This document shows, one piece after another, positions 13,283 through 23,785 of a stretch of 64,000 nt of DNA. Position 1 is the stretch's first letter; each line of letters opens with the position of its first letter. Source of the stretch: Desmodesmus armatus (taxonomy: Eukaryota > Chlorophyta > Chlorophyceae > Sphaeropleales > Scenedesmaceae); NCBI GenBank assembly GCA_007449985.2, contig VIIQ02000686.1, positions 124,001 to 188,000 on the forward strand, written 5' to 3'. The position numbers and the translations under genes are program-made. The notes below the pieces were generated by a model. It saw only the letters and a list, made by a program, of their open reading frames with translations. It was not told the DNA's origin and made no database searches.

Positions 13283-16200
13283 ATGGACAGGATGAGCAGC
13301 AACGACAGTACTGCAGCAGCTGTAGCAACTTCCACGGCACTGAAGGGCCTCACACTTGATGAAGCACCCAGCAACACAGCAGCCACTGCAGAAGCAACCC
13401 CACCACCCTGTCACCTCCCGTTTGAGGTGGTGGTTGTAGTCCTGCAGCACGTCCCGCAGCAGCACCGTCTGCAGGTTGCTGCGCTTGTGTGCCAGACTTG
13501 GGCCGCAGCAGCTGCAGCAGCCACCAGCACCATCCACCTCTCCCTAGCCAACATTCAGCCAGTCTCTAGGCACACACGCACAGCACAGCTCAGTCAGTGG
13601 CTGGCCCAGCATGCCTGGCAGGTCCGCAGCATGCAGCTCGAGGGGAACTACATGTCCCGCCCACGACTCGTCCTGCCCACAGACCCGCTGCAAAGCCTGG
13701 AGCACCTGACAATTACAGACTGCAGGGTATGTTCCGTCAGCACAGCCAAGGAACGGGCTCCTGCTGGCCCCTCCAGCTCCGCAAGTGCCACTGGTCTCAG
13801 CAGCAGCCTGCCAGTCCACCTCACCACCAGCAGCAGCAAGGCGCCCCGTCCGGCGCCGCCGCTGCAACAGCAGCAGCAAAGTCACACCCCACAGCTTGCC
13901 CATCATACCACCCGGCCGCCTGGTAACCAGCACGACCCTTCGCACAGCAACACAGCATGCTCAGTAGCAGCCCTTACCAGCTTGCGCCTGCAGGGCTGTG
14001 TGCTGGAGTGGGGCCGGGGGGTCCTGCCGTCCTCAGTCTCCTTCCAGAACCTGCAGTGCCTAGATCTGCAGCAGCTGCTGCCTGGGGAGCTCAGCAGGGA
14101 GCAGCAGCACAGCCTGCGGCAGCTGGTGCCTGCGGCTTTCCGGCAGATGAGTCAGCTGACTCAACTGGTGTTGAAGAGTTTGAACCATTATGAGTCAGTG
14201 CTGCTGGCGGGGCTAGCAGCAGGACTGGGCAGCATGCGAGGGCTGCTGGAATTGCAGGTGGGTGTGAATTGTGTCAGCTTGGCCATTTGTAGAGAGCATG
14301 TGCAGCCTGTGATGGCGTTGTGGTGTGACCTGTGCGTGCGCGGCTGCAAACGCGAAGGCTAGGAGGCGTGAGTGGGCTGCTTGCTGGTTTTGGCCAAGCT
14401 GACAGCAAGCGGAGACACTCCCTGCATCCGCTGTTGGGCTGGCTGTTTTCAAAAACTGTCCCCCTCCCCTGCTGGGGACCGACCATGCGTCTGCCTTCCG
14501 GTCCGTCCATGTGTACTTTGTGCTGCATGCGCTGTGTGTGGGATATGTGCTGCCCACTGCTATGCACCACCGTGCGGCCCTGCGCTGTGCTTTGCAGGTT
14601 GACAGGCTGCAGTCGACACCACCCCCACTAGCCAAACCTGCCACGTGTGCCTGTGTTGCCTGCACTGTGCTGAGCGTGCTGTGCTGTGCCATGCCGTGCC
14701 TCTGTGCCTTGCAGGTCGACACGATGCAGCTGACAGCACCGTCACTAGCAGACCTGCCTCCCAGCATCACGCGCCTCGAGCTAGCAGGGGCAAAGCAGCT
14801 GGTGCTGAGCCGTGACGCCCTCTCAAGCCTCGCAAAGCTCACTTCCCTTCGCGAGCTTTACGTGGAGGGCGTCAGGCGCTTTGAGCCACGGCTACTGTGC
14901 TGCATGCCCAAGCTTCAGACCTTCCGCCTGCGCAGTAGCAGCAGTAGCAGGTTCCTGCCGGATGGCACCAGTGGCACACAGGACCTGCTGGCAGCATTGA
15001 GTGGTTTGACTGGGCTGCAGTCATTGGGGCTGAGGAATGTGCTGCAGCATCTGCTGCCGGAGGAGCATGGGGAGGTGTATGCGGGGCTGACTGCATCAAG
15101 CCTGCTGCAGCAGCTTGACCTGAGCGCCTGCAGGTGAGGGAGCTGCATGCAGGGCGATCGATTGTGTTTTTAAACGTGCAGCTTGTTTGGTATGTGCATG
15201 CGCAGGCTCAATGGAGTTTCGTATTGATCATGTGTCAGAAGCTTGCCTGATATTGTGTTGTGCAAAAAGACATTTATGACGATCAGACAAGCAGCTGCTG
15301 CACTGTTCAAACAGTGCAGCAGCTGCCATACATACTAAGCAGTTTCAATGTCAAAAGGCACGGGAGGGTACCAGCTGTACCTGGAAGGGCAAATGCTGTG
15401 CTCTTGCACAGCCAATCTGGTAAAGGATGGTGGTGGTCATCACTGGCTTCAATTGCTGACAACAATTCATTGCATCTGTCCTCCTACTCAGTGGCCTGAC
15501 AGCCTGCCTGCATGCCTGCCTGCCTGCCTGTCGATGCGCTCGCCTGCCTGCCTGTCGATGACGCGCTGGCCTGCCTGCTCCCAGGTTCCCTCCCAACAGT
15601 GGCCAGGTGCTGCTGCGCGGCCCAGGCAGCCTCCCGCACCTGCGGCAGCTGGTGCTGTACCGCTGCGAAGATCCCCCCGGGTCCGTCCTGCAGATACAGG
15701 ACCTAGAAGACCTAGTCAGCTGCTGCCCAGCCCTCCAGGACCTTGCTCTGTGGCTCCCTTCACGTAGTGGCAATGCTGCTGCTGCCGGCGCTGCTGCCAG
15801 CGGTGGTGTTGGTGGTGGTGCTGAGGGCGCCAGCAGTCAAGCGGGGGGCTCTGCGCTGGCACTTCCAAGTATCAAACCCCTCCATACGCAGCCCCTGCTG
15901 GCACTTCCAGGCCTCACTCAGTTGGTGCTAGCTGGGCCAGGTGTGACGTGTGCTGAGCTGGCAGCTGTGGGCCAGCTGCAGGAGCTGTCTTCCCTGGCCC
16001 TGTACAGATGCAGCCCATTGACGGACATTTCTTTGCTGCAGCTGACGCAGCTCACACAGCTGACTGTGTTGGCCATTGATGCTCACTCTTGTGTGACCAA
16101 GTGGCTGGGGGTGAGCGAGTACCTGTTTCTGCAAGGGCAAGCTGGGAGGCCGGGGCAGGCGCAGGCACCTATGGGGTCAGCCGACAGGACCCAGGGCATT

Positions 16201-16649
16201 GCTCGGGTGAGTGTGATGAGGTTGGGTTGTTTTATGGTGGCTAAGCCAGTGTGTGGTCGCCAGCGATTGTATGTGCAAGTGGGTGCTGCGGCGCTGCAGG
16301 TTTGCTGTGTGTCGTGCTGTAGCTGATGTGTGTCACGCTGTCTCAACAGTCTCCATTCAGCACTGCCGGCCCCAATGTGTTCTGTGCATTCAGCACAACT
16401 CGTGTGGGTGTTTGCGTGTACCACAGCGACCATGACGACCACCCTGGGTGTCACAGTGCTACGGGCATGTCAGGTGTCAACAGCCTCTGTTGCCCGCCTA
16501 ATTGCTGTCCCTCAACTGTATCTACCTCCCGTTGCTGCTGTCTTGATCTACTGCAGGCCATCATGGCAGTCAGGCGGCAGCTGCCGGTCTGGCAGCAGCT
16601 GCGCAGGCTGCTGCTCACAGGAAGCCTCCTGAATGAACCACCCAGCTGA
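13283..16649 (+). CDS. F-box-like leucine-rich-repeat protein
   Basis: Exons 13283-14257, 14715-15133, 15585-16206 and 16557-16649 join in phase to 702 aa. Residues about 45-80 (HLPFEVVVVVLQHVPQQHRLQVAALVCQTW region) resemble the start of an F-box: a Leu-Pro followed by hydrophobic helices and a CxxW. After a Ser/Gln/Pro-rich linker come leucine-rich repeats such as LTSLRLQGCVL, LQCLDLQQLL, LTQLVLKSL, LTSLRELYVEGV, LQSLGLRNV and LTQLVLAGPGV. This is the plan of F-box/LRR substrate receptors of SCF ubiquitin ligases, which are numerous in green algae. The F-box is weak, so ubiquitin ligase function is inferred. The acceptor of exon 2 has a second copy 117 bases upstream that would add 39 in-frame codons. 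Confidence 0.8.
14598..14714 (+). repeat. duplicated 3' splice site and exon start
   Basis: The bases after a tttgCAG at 14597 (GTTGACAGGCTGCAGTCGAC) closely resemble the real exon 2 start at 14715 (GTCGACACGATGCAGCTGAC), and the similarity continues into CACTAGCvAACCTGCC. The offset of 117 bases is a multiple of three and the interval has no stop. Use of the upstream acceptor would therefore insert 39 Cys/Val/Ala-rich residues without breaking the frame. Confidence 0.7.
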
Positions 16650-17205
16650 CTGGGTGCAGTGGCCCCCTGAGGTTGCTGCCAGCAGCACCTTCTCTGGCTT
16701 GTGGGGTGCAGGACCCCAGCAGCTGGAGGATATGTGACCAGGGCTTGGGCCAAGCCCTGGCGCGGTCATTGACATGAAGCGCCCTGCTCACTGGGTGCAG
16801 TGATGCGGATTGGCTGTCGCTGTCTTTCGTGGCGTGTGTGACCCAGCAGCCGCAGGCTGAAAGTCAAGGGCTCAGCCCAACTCTGAGGCTGCAAGCTCAC
16901 CCCTGATGGCATGCTTGCCTGTGTGATGTATCATTTGCTGCTGCAACACACAGTACTGTGTAGATGGGATGCATTGTGTATGACTTGACTGTCCAGGCCT
17001 GATTGTATCTGGTACAGTTTCGTTTTCGTTTCGTTTCGTTCTCGTGTCTCGTCTACAGCACTTGAACTGTGAACCGAACTGGCAGCGACAGCTTGGCTAG
17101 CATTTAGCCTAGAACAGTTTAGTATAGTTATTAAAGGGCTTAGCGTGGGCTCTGGGCAGCTGGGCGGGTCTGGCTGACCTACAAGCCTCGTAACGGCCAT
17201 CATCA
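16650..17205. other. 3' flank of F-box/LRR gene and probable LINE 5' UTR
   Basis: No coding sequence is recognised. A TTCGTTT-type repeat sits near 17025-17042. The 5' end of the retrotransposon must fall here if the copy is full length, but I could not place it because no target-site duplication is evident. Confidence 0.4.
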
Positions 17206-17732
17206 ATGATGGTGCCACGTAGTCCGACAAAGCAGCCCGGTGAGGGCTCGGCGGCACAGCCACGGGGCAGCACAGCTCCAAAGGGCCTCAAAAACGGCGA
17301 CAGCAGCAGGCATGGTGCAGAGGGAGCGAACGCAGGGACCCACCCTGCAGCTGCAGCAGTTCACCCTGTGACCACACGGGCCCGGGCTGCCAAAGCCAGC
17401 CAATCTGCGGCTGGTGCGGGCGCTCAGCAGACATCTGACGTCCAGCTGCAGCGCTCTCAGGACCAGGGCAGGGCAGGACAGCAGCAGCAGCAGCAGCAAA
17501 CCCTGCCAGGACAGCGGCCCCCAGGCTCAGCCAGCAGTACTGGGTCCCAGGCCAGGGCTGCCGCTGGCAAGGCCGCCAGGATGGCAGTTCTGATGAACCC
17601 TCTCGAGCAGCAGCAGCAGCAGCAGCGACAGGGGCAGCCTCGGGGCGGATCTAAGTCGCACCAGCAGCAATCACACACTGCCCGCACGCAGCAGCAGGAT
17701 CAGCAGCAACCACAGCTCCCACCGCAGCAGTC

Positions 17733-17775
<43 letters not shown>

Positions 17776-19155
17776 CAACCAAGCAACGCAGCCCAGCAGC
17801 AGCAGGAGCAGCAGGAGGTGCCGCCGGAGCAGCAGCAGCAAGAGGAAGGGTCCCCTCCCACAGACCCTACGCAGCCTCTACTCCCCTTGGACAGCTCCGC
17901 CTCCCCGGCTCAGCTATTGCAGCAGCTGCAGGAGCGATTCAAGGCTTTGGAGCAGCTTGGCCGCCAGGTGCAGGAGGGTCCCCAGGGTCAGGACCCTACA
18001 GTGCAGCAGTATCTGCAGGAGACGTCAGCTGTCAGCTTGCTGATGAGCGGCCTTATCCAGCGCAACATTACGATGTGTGCGATAGTGACAGGGGACACCC
18101 TGGCTCTTCAGGAAGACACTAGGGGTCTGCAGCAGCGACTGCAGCGGCTTGAGCGGGCGGTAGCGCAGCGAAGCAGTGGGGGCAGCACGCCCGCTGATGC
18201 AGCCGCGGTGGCTGGGCTTGTCACCCAGGTGGAGCAGCTGGGTGCCACAACAGAGCAGCTGGGGGTGGCAGTGCGCGGGGTGCGTAACGACGCCAAGACA
18301 GCCCTGGGTTACCTGCAGAAGGCCGGCCTCCACAGCGGCGACTCTGCCCAGCAGCTGCAGGACGCCGCAGACAAGGGTGCGCAGGCCTTTATGCAGCAGG
18401 CGCAACTCAAGCGGGATGTGAAAGCCCTGCAGCGCACCATCAAGGAGCTTCAGGAGGACCAGCAGCGGCTGCGTACTCAGCAAGCTGCCCAGGGTGCTGT
18501 CGGCGCTTGGGCGCCAGCTGGCTGGCACCCCGACCGGGTGGGTGAGGCCCTTGCTGCTGCTGGCACCATCAGCAAGGGCAGCATCCTGTCTGTGGCAGTT
18601 GTCTATGCTCCGAAGGGTCCGGGCGGCAGCTCAGGCGGGGCGGGCTCCGGGGCAGGGGTTGGCAGCAGCGGCGGCAGGGCACAACACAGTGCAGCTGGCG
18701 AGCAGCACAGGGGGAGCGGGGCAGCAGCAGCAGCGGCTGGAGGTGGTAGGCCAGGGGACCAGCCCCCTGGTGGGGCCTCTGGCCGGCGGCCCATGGCTCT
18801 GTACAAGATCCTGCTGAGGAGCAAGGAGCTTGAGTTCACAGTGCTGGGTGGCCGCACCCGCACGAGCCTCGCCTACCAGCGCCAGCCGGTGTATGTGGAG
18901 AAGCTGCTCAGTGAGGAGGAGAAAGCACAGCGGCGGGCCATGACGCCCACAGCCAAGGATTTGAAGGCCCGGGGTGTCAGGGTGCGCTGGTCAGGGGCTG
19001 TTCTGGAAAAGGAGGTGCGGGGCCCTAGCGGGCGCTCGTACTGGGAGCGGGTGCAGCTGGCACGGGAGCCCCGCTCCCCTAGGGGCGCAGGTGCAGCGGC
19101 AGCAGCAGCAGCGGCGGGGGATGAGTTTGCGGGCCTGGATGCAGACGCGTATTGA
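17206..19155 (+). CDS. LINE ORF1 protein (RNA-binding, Gln-rich)
   Basis: The protein is 649 aa. The N-terminal half is Gln/Pro/Ala-rich with a long CAG-encoded Gln run around residues 176-191. Residues about 240-440 carry heptad-like Leu/Gln/Arg helices (LLQQLQERFKALEQLGRQV, LQQRLQRLERAVAQ), probably a trimerising coiled coil. Residues about 525-630 hold a more ordered region with YKILLRSKELEFTVLGG and YVEKLLSEEEKAQRRAM, followed by LKARGVRVRWSGAVLEKEV. These resemble the RRM plus C-terminal domain of mammalian L1 ORF1p, which coats the element RNA; that similarity is my judgement by eye. The stop codon overlaps the start of the ORF2 frame. Confidence 0.8.
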
Positions 19156-22100
19156 CCAGCCCTGATGCACAGGCCACTGATATCCAGCTTCTAGTGCAGA
19201 ATGTGGGGGGTATGGCAGCAGCTAGAATTCCTAGTGCGGTGGAGCAGCACCTTGACTGTGATGTGTACGGGTTTGTTGAGACTATGTTGACGAGTGACAC
19301 GGTGGGTGATGTAGAGGGCCTCTTGCCTGGGTATGATGTCTATCACTGTGTTAGGCCACGGCCTGCCCGTGGCAGGCCCCATGGGGGCGTGACAGTGTAT
19401 GTCAAAAGGGATTCCCCTATCAGTCTGGGGGCTGGGCTTCGTGTTGCGAGTGACCCTGCAGCGGGGATCGTGTGGTTGGTGGTGCCGGCGTTCCGGTTCA
19501 CAGTCGCAGTGTGTTACTTCAGCCCCCCCGGTTCAGCGGTGTATGCTTCAGGGGTGGTTGACCCTGACCCCTTGGCTGCTTTGTTTGCTGGGTTGCGTGA
19601 GGCTGAGGCCAGGGGGGACAAGCATCTGGTGCTGGGTGATCTAAATGTCCGCCTGGGCACCCTCAGTTGTGACGTCCCGAGCAATATGGCAGTACCCCCC
19701 GGCCTCAGTGACCCCTCTGTGTTGCCCACAATACATCACCTGCGCTGTGTCCCTCCTCAAAGGAGCTCTATGGACCTGTCGGTACCCAAACGGTCGCGAG
19801 CGGTGGAGTTCCTTGGGGGTTTGTTTGCTGTGTCTTCTGTTGTGCTCAATGGTAGGGCGCCGGGGGATCAGGATGGTGAGTTCACTTGTGTATCTAACCC
19901 ACTGTCTGCTGGTTCTGTTGGCGCTAGTGTGGTAGACTTGGCGTGCGCTTCCACCTCCCTGTATGGCTTGGTGGAGTCTTTTCGGGTGCTGCCGTTCAAG
20001 CCGTCTGCCTCCAAAGATCACTGTGGCCTGTATGTGTCAATCACTGATTTGCCAAGGCGTTGTTATGAGGTTCCGCGCAGGGGGAGGAGGGGCCGGGTGT
20101 ATCGTCCGACTCCTGGCTCAGGGTACACTGGTGCTCTCTTGCGGCGCGAGGGCTTTTTTCATACCATGCTGCAAGCTTGGCAGTCTGGTGATGTCCCTGT
20201 TGAGGATGCTCTCCAGCAATTTACAGAACAGCTTATGTTGTGTGCTGGGGGGGACAGGAACGTCCAAGACCGGGGCGTGCAGCCTACGGGAAGGGACCAG
20301 CCCTGGTATGATGCAGAGTGTCGGCGCCTGTCGCGGGAGTTGGATGTGGCATGGGGTGCATGGCACGAGAGCCGAGGGATGGTCTATGGGGCTCACAATG
20401 GCTGCCCGGCTGCACGGCAGGCCCTTGAGGCTGCGCGCCGTGAGTACAAGCGCTGCTGTAAGCGCAAAAAGAGGGAGCATGAGATGCGGGTCCAGGTTGA
20501 TATGTTGGAAACATATTTTGGCCACACCCAGAAGGATTACTGGAGGGCCTTTTTTGGTGGACAGCCCCCGCAAACACCGCTGACAGATGTGGCAGCTTGG
20601 ACAGGGTACTTTCGGGATCTTCTGGGGAGGGTACCTGAGCCTCAGTCCTTGGGCGCAGAGGAGGTGGCTCTCAAACACCAGTTGTATGCGGCAGCCCCTA
20701 GGGGTGCCCCAGCTGCCATGGCTGCGCTCAATGAGCCTGTCTCATATGCTGAGGTACAACAGTGTATGGCTCTGCCGACAGGCAAAGCCCCTGATTCACA
20801 GGGTCTGACGGGTGAGCTGTTGAGGCTGGCATGTGCTCCTGTCCGAGAGGGTGGCTCTGGGGGCGACGCAGCGCCTGCTTCCCCTGTTGTGGTCGAGTGT
20901 GCGCAGTGGTTGTTGCAGGCCATGCTCTCATGTGCATGTGTACCAGAGGTTATGCGCACCAGCAAGTTGGTTCCGGTGCCGAAGTCCCTTAGCCCTGCTG
21001 CCTTGGCGGTAAGGGACCAGTACAGAGGGATATCTGTGTCGCATGTATTCTCTCGCCTGTTGGAGCGTCTCATGAATCAGCGTTTTGAGCGGCTGGCATC
21101 CCTGCTCTCTCTTCGTGCCCCTACTCAGTGTGGTTTCAGGCCTGGGTATGGTACACTTGATGCACTCTTCACGCTCAACCACCTCATCAGTGTGGCCCGG
21201 CATCAGCGGCGGCGTTTGTATGTGGTGTTTGTTGATTTTAAGAAGGCTTTTGATACGGTGAGGCGAGACCTCTTGCTTGAGCGGTGTCGCGAATTGGGAG
21301 TGCATGGTCCCTTCATGGACATGCTGATCTCCATGTATGACCGTGTTTGCTGTCAGGTGGCCGTTAATGGTGAGCTGGGTGAGGTAATCACCACAGCCTC
21401 TGGCACCAAGCAGGGTAGCGAGCTTAGCCCTCTCTTGTTTGGCTTGTTCATAGAGCTCTTGCATTACATGTTCAGGCATAAGCTGCCAGGGGCAGGGCCG
21501 GTGCTTAGTGGGCTGCATGTGCCAGATGTCATGTATGCTGATGACGTTGGTCTCCTGAGCTTTGAGCAGGGCGAATTGCAGGAGCTTGTTGATGTGTTGA
21601 GTGTGTTCTGCCACCTGTTTGGGATGGAGGTGAATCTTGCCCCGCACAAGACTTGTGCCGTTTGTTTCCGCCAGCGGGGCATGAAGGTGCCGGCAGGGTT
21701 CCGTCTTGTGTATCGAGGGCGCGAGATTGCGCGGCAAAGTGAGTACGTCTATTTGGGTGTGCGCGTGCATGAGACCCGTGGGCTTCTGGGCGCCTCTGAT
21801 GCTCTGGCGGTGTCTGGCAGCAAGGCAATGCATGCCATGCTGACCCGTTGTCGCCGCTCCTGTTTGACTCAGTTTGACATCAAGTGCAGAATGTTCGATA
21901 TACTTGTTGAGCCAGTCCTTTCGTATGCATCTCACATATGGGGACCCGCGATATTTGCTAAGCGCCTGCAGAACACGCCTTACGATACCCAGGCCGAGAA
22001 GGTACACACATCGTTCTTGCGCATCACGACTGGGTCTATCAAAGGCATTGCCACTGATGTCGTGTACAGGGACATGCATCGTCGACCCATTATGTATCAC

Positions 22101-22919
22101 TGGGTGGTGCTGGCTGCGCGATGGTGGACAAAGTTGTCTGATGCTCGTGACGATCAGCCGAGATCCCTGGCGGGGTGTGTGTGGCGTGAGGATGTAGCGC
22201 TTGCACTTGCAGGTTGTCGGGAGTGTTGGTCCTCTTGTTTCCTGCAAACTATGTGCTCGTTGCAGTTGCTTGCTGGTGACTGGCGGCAGCAGTCGCTTGA
22301 CTGGGTGATGCAACAGAGGTGGGAGGAGTCTGCAGTGCAGGCCGCGCTGGCTGCCCTATTCAGGGCCCGGTGGCGAGGTCTCACCCAAGGTGACCCGCGT
22401 TCCGCCCCTTCTATCGGCATTCACAAGCTTACACATCATGCATGGGTCTACCCGCTAGATCCTGGCTTCAATCCCTTCTCAAGGGACGATGCGCCTCCGC
22501 ATATCAAGTTGTGCCTGCCCTTTGATGTAGCGCGTAACCTTGCCCAGTTGCGTATTGGTTCAGCCCACCTTGAAATAGAACAGGGCCGTAAGCGAAGGGT
22601 CTCTGTGCCCCGTGCTGACCGCCTGTGTCGATTGTGTTGTGGAGAGGATGCTACCCTGGCCCACCGCCAAGCTGTACTGGCAAGGACAAGAACTAGTCGT
22701 AATGTGGAAGACTTGAAGCACTTCCTGTTGGAGTGCCCTGTTTACGATGATTTGCGCGCCGCTTGCCCGGCCTTCCCCCTGTCTGATGCTGTGGTACTGG
22801 ACGACCCTGAATGTGTGCGATCAGTGTTTCAACATGGAGAGCAGTCTGCGTTGGCATACACTCTGTACAAGATGAAAGTGCGCCGGGCGCGCCTTCTTGG
22901 GCTGACTTTGGGTATCTGA
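19152..22919 (+). CDS. LINE ORF2 protein: APE endonuclease and reverse transcriptase
   Basis: The frame opens just after a stop at 19122 and runs for about 1255 codons, counted here from a TTG at 19152. The endonuclease/exonuclease/phosphatase fold is shown by QNVGG (Asn17), FVETML (Glu43), GDLNVRLG (Asp163, Asn165) and SKDHCGLY (Asp289, His290). The reverse transcriptase follows, with GFRPGYGTLDALF, VDFKKAFDTV (694-703), TKQGSELSPLLFGLF and the catalytic YADDV (795-799). The C-terminus has CRLCCGED, then a distant HFLLEC, a CCHC-like pattern common in plant and algal L1 elements. No ATG precedes the essential Asn17; the first ATG is at 19212, codon 21. Translation must therefore start at a non-AUG codon or be coupled to ORF1 termination. 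Confidence 0.95.
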   Translation: MTSPDAQATDIQLLVQNVGGMAAARIPSAVEQHLDCDVYGFVETMLTSDTVGDVEGLLPGYDVYHCVRPRPARGRPHGGVTVYVKRDSPISLGAGLRVASDPAAGIVWLVVPAFRFTVAVCYFSPPGSAVYASGVVDPDPLAALFAGLREAEARGDKHLVLGDLNVRLGTLSCDVPSNMAVPPGLSDPSVLPTIHHLRCVPPQRSSMDLSVPKRSRAVEFLGGLFAVSSVVLNGRAPGDQDGEFTCVSNPLSAGSVGASVVDLACASTSLYGLVESFRVLPFKPSASKDHCGLYVSITDLPRRCYEVPRRGRRGRVYRPTPGSGYTGALLRREGFFHTMLQAWQSGDVPVEDALQQFTEQLMLCAGGDRNVQDRGVQPTGRDQPWYDAECRRLSRELDVAWGAWHESRGMVYGAHNGCPAARQALEAARREYKRCCKRKKREHEMRVQVDMLETYFGHTQKDYWRAFFGGQPPQTPLTDVAAWTGYFRDLLGRVPEPQSLGAEEVALKHQLYAAAPRGAPAAMAALNEPVSYAEVQQCMALPTGKAPDSQGLTGELLRLACAPVREGGSGGDAAPASPVVVECAQWLLQAMLSCACVPEVMRTSKLVPVPKSLSPAALAVRDQYRGISVSHVFSRLLERLMNQRFERLASLLSLRAPTQCGFRPGYGTLDALFTLNHLISVARHQRRRLYVVFVDFKKAFDTVRRDLLLERCRELGVHGPFMDMLISMYDRVCCQVAVNGELGEVITTASGTKQGSELSPLLFGLFIELLHYMFRHKLPGAGPVLSGLHVPDVMYADDVGLLSFEQGELQELVDVLSVFCHLFGMEVNLAPHKTCAVCFRQRGMKVPAGFRLVYRGREIARQSEYVYLGVRVHETRGLLGASDALAVSGSKAMHAMLTRCRRSCLTQFDIKCRMFDILVEPVLSYASHIWGPAIFAKRLQNTPYDTQAEKVHTSFLRITTGSIKGIATDVVYRDMHRRPIMYHWVVLAARWWTKLSDARDDQPRSLAGCVWREDVALALAGCRECWSSCFLQTMCSLQLLAGDWRQQSLDWVMQQRWEESAVQAALAALFRARWRGLTQGDPRSAPSIGIHKLTHHAWVYPLDPGFNPFSRDDAPPHIKLCLPFDVARNLAQLRIGSAHLEIEQGRKRRVSVPRADRLCRLCCGEDATLAHRQAVLARTRTSRNVEDLKHFLLECPVYDDLRAACPAFPLSDAVVLDDPECVRSVFQHGEQSALAYTLYKMKVRRARLLGLTLGI

Positions 22920-23785
22920 CCTGACAAGGGGTATTTCTTGGTGCTGCTGCATGCTGGATCCTAGCTGTTTGCTTCCCACTTCTGTACAAGGTTGTCGTGT
23001 TGCCTCAGGATGTCAATGAAGTCTCCTTTGCTGTCTTGCTTTGAATCAGGCTACTATCTGGTGTAGGTGGTGCAAACCACTGACGGGGATCGGGGTTTTT
23101 CCCCACCTTAGTGTTTCAACCGGTTCAACCCTGGCAGGCAATGCCATTGATGTGTGGCGAATGTGTCTGCGTGTAACATTTTCTTCCCCAAGTATGTTGT
23201 ACTCTGTTTTTTTTTGTTTTACCAGGGGGGGCGTAATCCCACTGGCTGGCTGTACTCTGTTTCACATGCTTGTGTGGAGTTGTGTTGTTCTTGCTTGGCA
23301 TGGGTTGAGTGTACATTACTGACAGCATCATGAGTGTGACTGTGTACAACACTGACTACATGAAAGCTTGGCACTGAGCTGTAATTACAAGATACCTTTG
23401 TTGATATGCCTTCTCCTATGAACATGCTGTATGCACACGTGTGAGATAAAGTAGCTGCCGGTCCATGTTACCTCTAATATGCTGTGTAACCTGTCATCAG
23501 CGGTCTCACCAATGACGACACAACAAGACTTCCCAAAACAATGAGGCACAGCTCCTAGGCATAGTCGCCTATCAAATACACACACCACATAAAGGGACGA
23601 CCCATGGTAGGGTCACATGATGCCACAGACATATCAAACACTACTGATATCTGCATCAACAAGGGGTCGCATAACGCCAGCATGGCAGTAGCTTGGTGAA
23701 CCCTGCCGTGCATGTGCCAAACTACATCCAAGCCAATGCATGCTATGGGGCCCCCTAAGTTGCTGCTGTGCATGTGCCAACAACG
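22920..23785. other. LINE 3' region and MMACHC 3' flank
   Basis: No coding sequence is recognised. The LINE 3' UTR and the 3' UTR of the convergent MMACHC gene must share this stretch. The palindrome TGTAATTACA at 23380-23389 contains TGTAA, the usual volvocine poly(A) signal, on both strands. Confidence 0.4.
23380..23389. terminator. bidirectional TGTAA poly(A) signal candidate
   Basis: TGTAATTACA reads TGTAA on each strand. TGTAA is the established polyadenylation signal of Chlamydomonas and Volvox. It lies about 400 bases past the MMACHC stop and 460 past the LINE ORF2 stop, a plausible distance for either. No transcript data support it here. Confidence 0.35.

Larger units (their letters stand above)
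17206..22919 (+). mobile_element. L1-like non-LTR retrotransposon (coding core)
   Basis: Two long uninterrupted ORFs in tandem, without introns, encode an ORF1 RNA-binding-type protein and an ORF2 with apurinic-type endonuclease, reverse transcriptase and a C-terminal zinc-knuckle-like region. This order defines the L1 superclade of LINEs, which copy by target-primed reverse transcription. The coordinates cover only the coding part; UTR limits, a poly(A) or other tail and target-site duplications were not found. Both frames are open and the catalytic motifs are intact, so the copy may be recent or still active. Confidence 0.92.

Noticed and set aside
17731..17773. CAG run as evidence of a separate repeat element
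   Set aside because: It is the Gln tract of LINE ORF1 and keeps that frame; CAG runs are common in coding DNA throughout this window.
20928..22313. 461-codon open frame on the minus strand within the LINE
   Set aside because: It is antisense to the reverse transcriptase frame, shows no family motif, and arises from codon bias opposite a conserved ORF.
23094..23130. GGTTCAACCC as a tRNA T-arm
   Set aside because: No acceptor stem, D-arm or anticodon arm could be folded around it.
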